From contig CM065301.1 of assembly GCA_032871835.1 (NCBI GenBank), forward strand, positions 8,812,413 to 8,876,412: a DNA stretch of 64,000 nt, written 5' to 3'. The notes beneath the pieces are model-generated. The model ran no database searches and had not been told where the DNA came from. It worked only from the letters and a program-made list of their open reading frames with translations. Positions 12,401 to 22,664 of this stretch are shown in pieces (the first letter of the stretch is position 1; each line of letters opens with the position of its first letter). The translations under genes and the position numbers were made by a program. The stretch comes from Dipteronia dyeriana (taxonomy: Eukaryota > Streptophyta > Magnoliopsida > Sapindales > Sapindaceae).

Positions 12401-15400
12401 GTAATTTATCTCAATTACCCATGTATCCACTCAACAATTAATATGTATCCACTTATCAAGTGACACATCAGCTGCCACATGTGTTGGGATGGAAATGGTG
12501 GGATTATAGATGTGATATATACTCAAAACGAATAAAGTCCCAAAACTGTTTTCAAAAGTTCAGACTGGCTTAATATCCAAAATTTCCAACTTGAATAACA
12601 ACAGGCAATCCATTCCAGCAAAAACATATATTTGATTCATTATCTTTCTGGTTAAGGCTAGAGTAATACAGTATAATACAGTCGTCTGTTCCTAAAAGTC
12701 TAAAACAATGCACAACATCCATTATTCAACAGTTTGTGAGCTTAAGATTTCTTAACACAAATAATACAATCTTTTTGCTAGACTATGGTTACACAAATTC
12801 CATTGTTAGCTGCAAAAGAAAATTGATTCCTACAATCAAAGTTGTCATTTTGAGGGGAATATGAATAGATGCAATAAAAAAATGGCTAGAAATAGCTGAC
12901 CAAAGAAAAAAAAAAACATGATTGTTAATGATCAATTACAAGATCATTGAGTATAACATGAGAATAAGTAATACAACACTACGAAGAGATGCATGTTTCC
13001 CAAACTACAGGTGGTCAGAATGATGGAATTAAATCTCATTACCTGCATCTTGCACTGAACCAGAGATTTTCCTCCACTGTCAAGTTTCCATGAACAATAT
13101 CATCTTGGGGAACAAAACCGATAATTTTCTTGTATGATCGAATTGACTCAACCTTTTGATTCACAAGAACCATACCACTCATGGTGCACCCAGGTACTTT
13201 TCCTGTCAAAGCAGAGAGGAAAGTTGTTTTTCCAGCCCCAGATGGTCCCATAACAGCTGAAACTCGGCCAGGTGATAATTTCCCAGTCACGCACCTCATT
13301 AGATTTTTGTTTTTTCCTTTCAAAGTAATAGTTAAATCTTTGAATGCAATCTCAATTGCAGGCCTCTTCCTTATATCAATGTCATTAGCCATTGTTATTA
13401 ACCCGGAAAAGGTCAAGTTTTTGTTCTGCTCCTGCATAGCCTTTTCTCTCTCTATTTGATTATATGCATATCTGAACATTTGGCTCTGAGTATGCAATTG
13501 CTTACCCTTTGGTGCATTCTTTCTAATGTTTTGATTTCCAATCTGAATATTGAAGCCATGTTGACTTTCAGGATTTTCATCAATTTCGTGTATCATCTTT
13601 GTGAGATTGCTCGGCTCCTTTTTCTTTCCTTTTGGTTCAAACTGAAATGAACTTGAAGCACCCGGTGGCAAAGGTGGTAAGCCACCATCGGTTCCCGGGA
13701 TAGCCTGAGACAAACCTCTTGGCCCAGGCATCCTTGAAGATTTTCTTTTAGAAAAGGTACGTGATAGCTGTGTCTGCAAACCAATTGCACCTCTCTTAGC
13801 AAAGCTTTTTGCAGATTTCCACGTTTCACGTGCTTGTGCATTTTCTCTTACACTTTGAACTGCCTTTTCTCTGGATTTTGCTATTCTTTTTTCTCGAGTT
13901 GTGAGGACTTGGTCAGAGCAGCTATATATGACCACAACCAGGAAACTTAATCCAACCTACATTGTTAAGTAAAGGGAGACAGATGCATTTACAAGATGAT
14001 AAAGAAATGCAAAGTTTGCAGAGATTAACATGGACCTTATTTAGATCATTTCATATGTTCGATGATTCAAAAATATATCACCAAGACATGCCATGAGAGA
14101 GTGCCCAAAATAAAAGCAATGTGTTTGAAGCCTTTGAAAACTATTGATGAATTGAAATCAGTCCTGACGTCCTCCAATGTAATAAGGGGCCCGCCCAAGA
14201 GAACAGGTAGTTTAGATATGATTTGGTCAGGGTGACAAACCCAAAGCACTTAGCATAGCCAAAAGCTTATCTAATTCTTAATTGCATAGATTTGCTCATT
14301 TTATTAATGTTTTTGTTAGTAACCGCCCCAACCCAAAGCTTATCTAAATCTTAAGTGCATAGATTTGCTCATTTTGTTAATGTTTCTATTAGTAACCGCC
14401 CAACCCAAAAGCTAAAGTTGTTAGGAAAGAGCCCACCGATATATTTAAGCACTGTGATAGTTTCTAGCATGATATAGTGTTTTTGCTTCTATATTTACCC
14501 ATGAGGGCTCACTAAACTTTTGGATTGCTACGGGTAAATCTAAGAAACAATATAGATCATGATTTAACTTCACTATCCAATAAAAGTTCATTCAATAGAT
14601 GTAAATAGTCTTTTAAAATTAATATTGTCATTTAAAAAAAGAAGTAATAAAATACTTAAATTGTAAAGTGAAAACTTACAAACAACATGATGCCATACGC
14701 AGTGATATTTTGATTTGCTGATTTGGATTCACAAGATGCCAACTGGAAACATGCTGCAAGTGCAATGGAAAAGATTATATCCTCCGTGAAATCATTAACA
14801 CAAAGAAAGCAAATTAAACTCAGTCAAAAAGACTGATGCTTCACCGACAGATATGCCAATTAACAAGAAAAAGTTCTAACGTTTTGTGACAAGCTAGTAC
14901 ATGAGAAATGACATGAATGTAACAAAAAACTTTGTGTGATTAAATTCTTGTTCATGTTTTAGCCATGCCCTGATTGCACCTATGCTTTCCGGTATCGTAA
15001 CAAGGGGGCTGGGGGCTGGTGGTCGGAATGGGAAATAGAAAAGAGCCATTAAATTACATTCAGAAGTTTATTCATAAAAAAAATATTGGCCCAGCTATTG
15101 TCATTTTGACTAACGGTGTCTCCAAGGAGCACTATTAACTATCATCCCATAGAACATCGCCTTTTTGACTACACAAAATCATCAAATAACTTTCAAATTC
15201 TCAGTCCCCTTGAACAATTTTATACTTACTCCACTGTACCTCCAAAAGGATTATAATAATTTACTTTATGACAGCATATGGGGTACATTGTTTTTAAAGC
15301 TCACCAACTGCCAGTAGAAGAGTTTATTTGTTTTATCAATTGATATCATATCTGGCCATCTGGGAGACTACAGCAACGGTCTGGGACTAGATGCTAAGAA

Positions 15401-18400
15401 AACTTCCCACTCCCTTGCACAACAGATAAATAACGAGAACATTCTACTTATAAGTTATACCCTGCCATATAGTAACAAGTATTCCTCCCTTACTCCATTC
15501 AGAAAAGAACCAAACTCCATGAATTTTGGCAAGGTGTTGCAAATGTGCAATAACCACTACTCACGCTTGAAATGTGAGCTAGTAACTGACATAAACTCGT
15601 TTTCATGAAACAAATTTTAATTGTTTGATGAGAAATAATTTCTTTTACAAATGTTGCTAGAGAGACAATTAATACTAGTATTACTATCTTTTTGGTTACC
15701 CTGACATGTACATCTTTTCAGGAATTCATGGAGAAACCGACAATCATGCAGTCATTATTACAAGATTCCAGTCTCAAGTATTTGGATTTCTGCATCTAAT
15801 TTTGAATTAAATCCCATATTATTCCACTATCTATTACTCAAAAACTCAGTCAAGCAATGAGGCCAAATAGGATGCCCAATTTGTTATGCACTAGCAAAAG
15901 AAAAGTGTACCTTTCTGAGATGTTGAACCTAACCTGCAGTAATGCCTGAAAAAAAAAACAGAAATAATAGCATTCAAATGCAACGAACAAGAAGTTGGAT
16001 TTTATGGAACTATTCAATAAAAAAAGGCACCAATTATTGGCAGAAAAAATAAATTCATGCAGCAAAAAAGAAATAAAATTGCAACTTCTGATTATAAGGA
16101 TAAGTGCTAGAAGTTGTGGAATAATTCTCTATACCCACTACTGCAAGGATTTTTTTGGATAGTAGACGGGCAGTATGATCCTGCTGAACAGAATACCTCA
16201 CTACTACTCTTGATATCAGCCCAAATATCAGCTGCTCCACATGTATGATTTGTCTGACCAGGAGGTACCTGGTAATTATATCTGCAAATTGTTTCTGCTA
16301 ATAAATATTAATGTATGCTAGGGAAAAAGAAACTTCCGATCTAGTAAACATATATAAAGCAAGATCGAACTTACGGGTCACATAAACCAGTAGTATGGTT
16401 GAGTTTTGCAAGTGGACAGTAAGAACCCAATGGACAAGCTTCAGTGACAAAAATAGAGTATCAAACAAAAAGACAAAAGTTAGGAACTTTCAATTTCATA
16501 AAGAGCAAATGATTCAGAAACTTGCATTCTACTGAATATGCAATACAATTGAAATCTAAAGCAAGGAGGTATAACATAACACAACTTCAGGTATATAATG
16601 ATCAAATATTGTTAAAAATCTACAGAGGCTTTTCTAGATTAAAAGCTTTTCTGAACTGAATGAGATTTTTATGAATTGCACAAAACAGAAATTTAAGTTC
16701 ATTAACACATCTTTTTATCAACATTAAATTGTATGGTGTCTGATATGTTCTTAGATGTTTCAGAAAGAATTTTTTTTTTTTTTGGTTCAACCTCTGAAAG
16801 AACTAGATCTTTGGAATATAACAAAATAAATCTCAAGCGACTCCTTACATGGAGCTTGAAAAATGACAACTAACTTACTTGCTGTAAACTTAAACAGTCA
16901 GACTGTCCCCACTATTTCTATTTTTTCCTCACCACAAATAGACATTGGATACATTCGTCAATGATACAAACAAGGGCCAGGCATGCTGTGGCACAACAAA
17001 TGTCAAAGACACTGATTCCCTTTTTTTTTTTTGACAGTACCAAGACACGATTCAATGGGAGCCATTCAGAGCTTCAAAGACGTTTGGCATATTTTATTAA
17101 AATCATATTAGTTTCTTTTTATCAAAATCATATTAACTGCAATGATATAAATACAACTAAATAATATTGTCATAGAAATTCAATATAAGATTTATGAATA
17201 CTAATAAAAACTTTATAATTATAATTAATTAGGAGCTAAAACTAGAATGAAATGCTATAGTTAATTATAACAGAATTAAGTAATCTCCCAAATACTTACG
17301 TATCATGCAAGTCAAACCATTAGGGCAGAAGAAACCCTCACAACAAGCTGAACATTCTTCAATCCTAAGAGGCAAGACCTTTGTTTTAAGGTCGACTTTC
17401 TCATCGCCAGGAACACTACAACCCCATCCTGGTTCACATCCAGTAACCCATGAGGTCAAATTACAGTTCTTGTTAGGTTTCACAATGGTGGTTCTCCTTC
17501 CTGCTGTTGCAGCTCCGCTTAAACTACTGAAGTAGAGCTCTATCTCTGCTGCTGTGCACAAACGTTGTGTTAAATCCCCTGTTGATCCACCAGATCATCA
17601 TCAGCATTGCAAAATGAATATCATAACTGGAACAAATACAACTTAAAAATCAATTAAAAGTAGCAGGATACGGAGATAAGATAAATAAAGTCAGTTGTTT
17701 TAAGGTAAGAAGTGTAGAGCTTGTAAAAAGGGATGAATGTTCTGTAAGCCACTTAGTTCCACCTTGAGCTTACTACAGGCTGCACATCTGAGAATAGATA
17801 GTAAATTGAATTTGGTTTTTTTATAACTGATCTATTATACATTCATTCTTAAATTTGGCAACTTCCATGCCTTTTTCTTTCCTTTTTCATTTATTTACTT
17901 GTCAAGAATTTCTTGTGGCTTATCAAGTGTTTTCTGGTAATTTACTGAGTCTTATCCTTTCCACCACAAGAACATTTGCAAGAAAATTAGCAGAGACTTG
18001 CTACTATTGCCAGCAGAACACACTACACCAGATGGCAGTCACACATAAAAGGTCAACAACATTGTGACATTATCTTGTCCTTAGAGGGAATCTCAGAGAA
18101 GTGGATATGTAATGTATTTTCAATGAGCGTAAAGGTCTCCATGAAATTCTTATACCACAAACTTCAAAATAAAAACAAAAAGAAATACTCCATTAAATTA
18201 ACTTGTATTATACGCAATGAACTTGAAAATCAAGACTAATTAGATGTCTCCCAATATTCTCATATGCTTCAAGAGCAAATAAATTTATGTTTCTAAAAAT
18301 GTCATCACAACACAATATATTAAAAATCATGAGTTAATGTGTGTGTATAGAGAAAATGAGTTTATACTTTGTACCTTTCGATCTGATGCAATTAGACAAG

Positions 18401-19279
18401 AATGTTGTATCTTTGGAAAAATTGAATGCCTCATTCCAATCAGCATCTCTGCAATTTAAAGCATTTTTAAACAATCATAGGGTTTGTTTTTTCCTGTATG
18501 TTTCATAGTATTTGACTCACAGTGCTTTTCAAAAAAGTAGCTGCTCAGTACTTATCTAGGAAGTAGATGAAATTGATCTAATAGAAAACAATTATGTGCT
18601 AAAATATTTTCCAACCAACCACTCATCAGTCATCAATTCTATAAAGGCAATTCTAGTCCTTCATAAGTAGAAAACATGTTTTCACATTGTTGGTGTCAAC
18701 GGATCCTCCTAGAAACTTAAAATAATTACCAGAGTACCGCAGTCTAATCAATAAATTCACTCAAAAAGACTGAAATTTGGTCTAAATTTTAATTAAAAAA
18801 ATTATGAATATACACACACAAGGTTATGTATACATTAGTACTTATTTCTTCGGTATCCGCTGATTTTTTATTTAAAAAAAACACAGAAAAAAATATGAAC
18901 ATGCTCGCATTGTCCGTTATTATGGTCACATTGCAATCATCAAAACACCGTTGAATTTTAGGTGTTGTACGGATACGATACGGCGGCAGAAATCATCAAA
19001 ACGCACCAAGAGTGATATAAATATTAAAAAAAAAACAGAGAGAAACTCACGAGTCGGTTATGCAGAAAGCGTAATCTTTGGTGACGGACTTGAACGAAGA
19101 GCTTAAATTAGTGAGGCTCTGAGAGACTAATTGTGAGAAGATCTCGCTCGCAGCTGAATTGTCTGTGAAAGATCATCAACAGCAACCGTACACGATACAC
19201 AAAACGAAATCACCACCACGAAGACGACTATTGACACAGAGAGAGCCCAACACGCATCGTCAACCTTCTCTCTGCTCAT
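9462..19279 (-). CDS. ABCG24: ABC transporter G family, ABCG24/ABCG28-type, with a frame break near the N-terminus
   Basis: Fourteen exons, 5' to 3': 19279-19051, 18448-18375, 17578-17300, 16438-16375, 16281-16135, 15945-15911, 14753-14680, 13956-13043, 11881-11585, 11406-10936, 10658-10510, 10230-9941, 9861-9728, 9618-9462. They sum to 3314 nt, one short of a multiple of three. The protein would be about 1104 residues, the usual length of this class. Exon 1 opens with a hydrophobic signal or anchor ([15 protein letters not shown]). Exons 1-7 encode a Cys-rich extracytoplasmic region ([34 protein letters not shown]). The start of exon 8 is a membrane segment, then comes a basic linker and Walker [10 protein letters not shown] near residue 540. 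Exon 9 has the signature [15 protein letters not shown], Walker [14 protein letters not shown] and HQPR. Exons 11-14 form the C-terminal membrane domain, ending ITLQKK. The nucleotide-binding domain precedes the transmembrane domain, as in ABCG proteins, which export lipidic or other small molecules; the substrate is unknown. The frame changes within exon 1 near 19165-19180. Confidence 0.9.
12308..12530. mobile_element. Foldback MITE inside an ABCG intron
   Basis: The left arm (ATCCCACCTTTTTTATCTC, then AACACATGTGG, CAGCTGATATGTCACTTGAT and GAGTGGATACA) is repeated in inverse order on the right (about 12415-12520). The two arms form a near-complete hairpin of about 220 bp. It sits in the intron between the Walker A exon (ends 13043) and the signature exon (starts 11881). 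It is non-coding, and splicing would remove it. Confidence 0.6.
14264..14412. repeat. Tandem duplication of about 75 bp in an ABCG intron
   Basis: The phrase AAAGCTTATCTAA(T/A)TCTTAA, then TGCATAGATTTGCTCATTTT, TTAATGTTT and TTAGTAACCGCC occurs twice in direct orientation, with a handful of differences. It lies in the intron between exons 7 and 8 of the ABCG gene. Confidence 0.7.
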
Positions 19280-19730
19280 ATCTGACCACACACACCCCCA
19301 AATTACAAATCCACAGCAGAAGCGATATTGTCAATTACTAGTAGTGTGATTAATAGTACAATAGTTCATGAGGTAGGAAGGAGAGATTGCATGAAGAAAT
19401 CTTGATTGGCGACGAAGAAGCTAGGGTTTGCTTTGTTGCGTAGTGAAAGAAAGAGAGAGATGGTTTTATTTTTCAGTTTTTCTGGGATGGAAGAAATGGC
19501 GGGGAGAGTGAATCGGCGAAAAGAAAGGAAACAGAGAGACAGAGAGAGAGAGTGGTAACGTGGAGGTCTAGTATTGGTTTATTTCATGAATTTGAATTTA
19601 TTTTTATTTATTTTATAATAATGTTATCTGACGTCGTTCTTCAGCTGCCTGCAACGGCTATTCAGTTTGCGTTTTATGCATTAATTATCAAATTTAAGTT
19701 GAGAGAAGTTACTGATATATATATATTATA
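19280..19730 (-). promoter_or_regulatory. Predicted 5' UTR and proximal promoter of the ABCG gene
   Basis: On the minus strand this is a pyrimidine-rich leader: CT-rich runs come from the GAGA tracts at 19445-19555 on plus. It lies between a small Mutator-type element and the start codon at 19279. CT-rich leaders are common in plant genes. The transcription start cannot be fixed from sequence. The transposon end at 19731 lies about 450 bp upstream of the start codon. Confidence 0.4.
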
Positions 19731-20654
19731 GAGAGAAAATCAAAAGTAACATCAACTGTTATGAAAATTTTGTTTTTAACCACATACAAAAATTTATTTA
19801 TTAATAGTCACTTTTTTTAAAAAAATTCAGTGTATGTCCGTAAATTACAAAAATATCCGTGGATCTGATTTTTTTTTTAAAACTGAAAGAAAACTTGAAA
19901 TCATGACTAAAATCTGGAATCAAACTTGAAATCATGGCAAGGAACTTGAAACTTGAATTCTTGTTTAAAAAAATGAAATCCTGAAACTTGAAATCTTGCT
20001 TAAATTGAAATGTTGAAACTTGAAATCTTGACTAAATTGAAAGTTGAAACTTGAAATCTTCTGGGTTTTTAAGTTCTTCGTTTTCAAATTTTTAAACTTG
20101 AAATGTTGTCTAAATTGAAACGTTGAAACTTGAAATGTTGACTAAATTGAAATGTTCAAACTTGAAATGTTCCGGGTTTCTAATATTTCATTTTCTTTCC
20201 TTTTTTTCAGCAGATCTAATCACCGGCGGAGGGGGAGCTCGACGGTGTTGCTGTGCAGTGGTGAAGCCCAGGCGACGGCACTCCGGCAAGCCGTCGACGA
20301 CATGTGAGAGAGAAAGGAAAGGAGAGAGAAAGAAGAGAGAGAGAGCTGCGGGGAGAGAGAATAGAGGTTGGGTGAGAGAAAGATAAGGCCGGCGACAGTT
20401 CGTCGGCCTTCGCAAGGATGCCGGCGACGGTTCGCCGGCGAGAGAGAGAGATCGGAGAGAGAGAGATATGAAAGGAGAGAGAGAGGAAAGGAGAGAGAAA
20501 AAAAGAGAGAGGAGAGAGAAAGTGATTGGGGATGATTTTTATATGGGGGCATTCAAGTAATTTCTCAAAAAAGTGGCTATTAACAAATAAATTTTCGTAT
20601 GTGGTTAAAAACAAAATTTCCATAATTCTTGTGGTTATTTTTAGCAATTTCCAC
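19731..20654. mobile_element. Non-autonomous Mutator-like element with long terminal inverted repeats
   Basis: The ends match in inverse orientation over about 90-100 bp. The left has AAATTTTGTTTTTAACCAC followed by ATAC.AAAATTTATTT(A/G)TTAATAG(T/C)CAC; the same order is read from the right end on the other strand. Outer ends are GAGAGAAAAT and GTGGAAATTG. Flanking 9-mers are TATATTATA (19722-19730) and TATATTATT (20655-20663), eight of nine identical, fitting the 9-bp Mutator target duplication. The interior has three zones: imperfect repeats of GAAACTTGAAAT (about 19885-20170), a GC-rich block (20218-20300) and a purine-only tract (about 20303-20530). No transposase. The GC-rich block might be a captured gene piece but I recognise no protein in it. 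Confidence 0.7.
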
Positions 20655-20663
20655 TATATTATT

Positions 20664-20841
20664 TTCATATTATTTATCGATATAATTTATATAATTATAT
20701 CAGTGCGTTGTATGTATATGTAGATCATTGATTATGAAGAAGTTTTGATAATTGTATACACTTTGAATTAAAGTACGTAAATCTAATGGTCCACATCCAA
20801 CGCATTGACGAATTTATATCAGTGCGTACTGACTTAAAATT

Positions 20842-20883
<42 letters not shown>

Positions 20884-20885
20884 TC
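20664..20885. other. AT-rich spacer with a (TA)n tract
   Basis: This lies between two mobile elements. It has a (TA)n microsatellite at about 20850-20880 and no gene. The phrases ATATCAGTGCGT and CATTGACGAATTTATATCAG echo the hairpin element that follows. Confidence 0.4.
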
Positions 20886-21131
20886 TATTGTCGGTTCGAA
20901 CCGATATAAAATATATCAGTTCATTGCATGTGGATCATTAGATTTAAATGCTTTGACTTAGTCAAGAACTGATATATTGTCAGTTCGAACCGACAATAGA
21001 AAGACTATATATATATATTCGATTTAGTGAAGACTAGTTGTATACTTGTATTCACTTGTCAAAGTATCTTTTAAATCCAATGGTTCATATGTAAGGAACT
21101 GATATATTGTCAGTTGGAACCGACAATAGAA

Positions 21132-21180
<49 letters not shown>
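20886..21180. mobile_element. Hairpin MITE copies with (TA)n junctions
   Basis: TTCTATTGTCGGTTCGAACC (20882-20910) recurs in inverse form as GGTTCGAAC-type sequence within CAGTTCGAACCGACAATAGA (20981-21000), making a hairpin of about 120 bp. A second partial copy with the GAACTGATATATTGTCAGTT and GACAATAGAAAGAC phrases lies at 21097-21140. A third copy lies at 31747-31790, beyond the large Mutator-like element. Each ends in (TA)n. Target duplications cannot be read because of the microsatellite. Confidence 0.55.
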
Positions 21181-21183
<3 letters not shown>

Positions 21184-21807
21184 AAATACCCATTTCTAGT
21201 CTAAAATTAAGGTGTTGGATTGTTTTTACCCAACATTAATAAATTTGTTGTTTTTACCCAATATTTGGTTGTGAAGACTGAAATACCCCTCATTTATTCA
21301 ATAATTGTTTAATTACTTATTTATACATATTTTGTTTATCTTCTCTCTCTTCTACATCTCACGCCCTAATGCTCTCTCTTCTTCTACATCTCATGCCTTT
21401 TATATCTCATGCTCTACTGCTCTCTCTTCTACTGTCTCTTCTTTCTTCTACTGTCACACACATACAAATGTCCCTTTTTTTTGTTTGAAATTTTGTCTCT
21501 CTCTCTCTTCAACTTCCGCAGCTGCTCTCTCACACCATAGTAATTTTTTTCTGAATTTTTGTCTCCTCTCTCTTCAGTTTCCGCCATTGTTGTTGAAACT
21601 GCTGCCATTGTCTGCAAAGGCATTGGGTTTTGTATAGATTTGGTTAGAAATTTAGAGATTGAGTTTTGTATTTCACGGATTTTTGGTGAAGTTGTTGTGA
21701 TGAATCCAGATTCCGAAGGCCTTCTTCTAGAGGTATGTATTAGAAACCTTATTTTTTTTGTTTCATATGTAAATTATAATGAATAAATGTTGAAGGAGAT
21801 AGTTAAC

Positions 21808-22590
21808 TTTGGTGTGTTTTATTGTTAAACCGTGGTGTGTTTAATTGAAATCGTTTGGTGTGTTTAGTTAATTATCCCTGGTGTGTTTAATTTATTATCT
21901 CTCGTGTGTTTAATTTGTTTTTCATGGTTTGTTGAATGTGGTGTTCCATTGTATTTGTAATGGTGTTTGTATAGTGTATTTAATTGGTTTGGCATGATGT
22001 GTTTAATTGTTATGCACTGGTGTGTTTAATTTATTGTTGTAGTGTGTTTGATTTGTTTTTCATGGTTTGTTGAATGTGGTGTTACATTGTATTTGTAATG
22101 TTGTTTGTATAGTGTGTTTAGTTGTTATGTCCTGTGTGTTTAATTTATTATCCCTGATGTGTTTAATTTATTGTTGTAGTGTGTTTAATTGGTTTTCCCT
22201 CGTTTGTTTAATTGGTTTTTCATGGTTTGTTGAATGTGGTGTTCCATTGTATTTACAATGTTGTTTGTATAGTGTGTTTAATTGGTTTGGCATGGTGTGT
22301 TTAATGTGTTATGTCCTGGTGTGTTTAATTTATTATCTCTGGTGTGTTTAATTGGTTTTCCCTCGTGTGTTTAATTTATTTGTCATGATTTGTTGAATGT
22401 GGTGTTCCATTGTATTTGTAATGTTGTTTGTATAGTGTGTTTAATTGGTTTGGCATGGTATGTTTAATTTAGTGTGACATGGTGTGTGTAATTGGTTTGT
22501 CGTGGTTTGCTTAATATGGTATGGTCTGGTGTGTTTCAGTCGGTATGGCCTGGTGTGTTTAATTGGGTTGTCATGCTGTGTTTAATAGGT
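21808..22590 (+). repeat. Left motif array: degenerate TGTGTTTAATT repeats
   Basis: More than twenty copies of (T/C)(G/C)GTGTGTTTAAT(T) spaced about 21-27 bp apart, with intervening phrases such as GGTTTGGCATG, TATTATC(C/T)CT and GTTTTCCCTCG. A longer 180-bp period is also visible: the phrase GAATGTGGTGTTCCATTGTA recurs at about 21935, 22070, 22225 and 22395. It lies directly upstream of, or in a first intron of, the transposase gene. Confidence 0.85.
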
Positions 22591-22664
22591 TGCACCTTAT
22601 ATAATTTGTGACTTGTTTAATAAATTGTATTCTAAATGTGAGATTTTGATTTGTTGGAATGCAA

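Noticed and set aside
20188..20647. Three long minus-strand frames rich in Ser and Leu
   Set aside because: They are produced by the purine-only tract on the plus strand (CT repeats on minus) and have no domain.
21305..21637. Frame of 110 codons near the left end of the Mutator-like element
   Set aside because: CT-rich low-complexity DNA; Ser, Phe and Leu dominate. No family resemblance.
22067..22351. Hydrophobic Cys/Val/Leu-rich frame resembling membrane segments
   Set aside because: It is a translation of the TGTGTTTAATT repeat array and not a protein.
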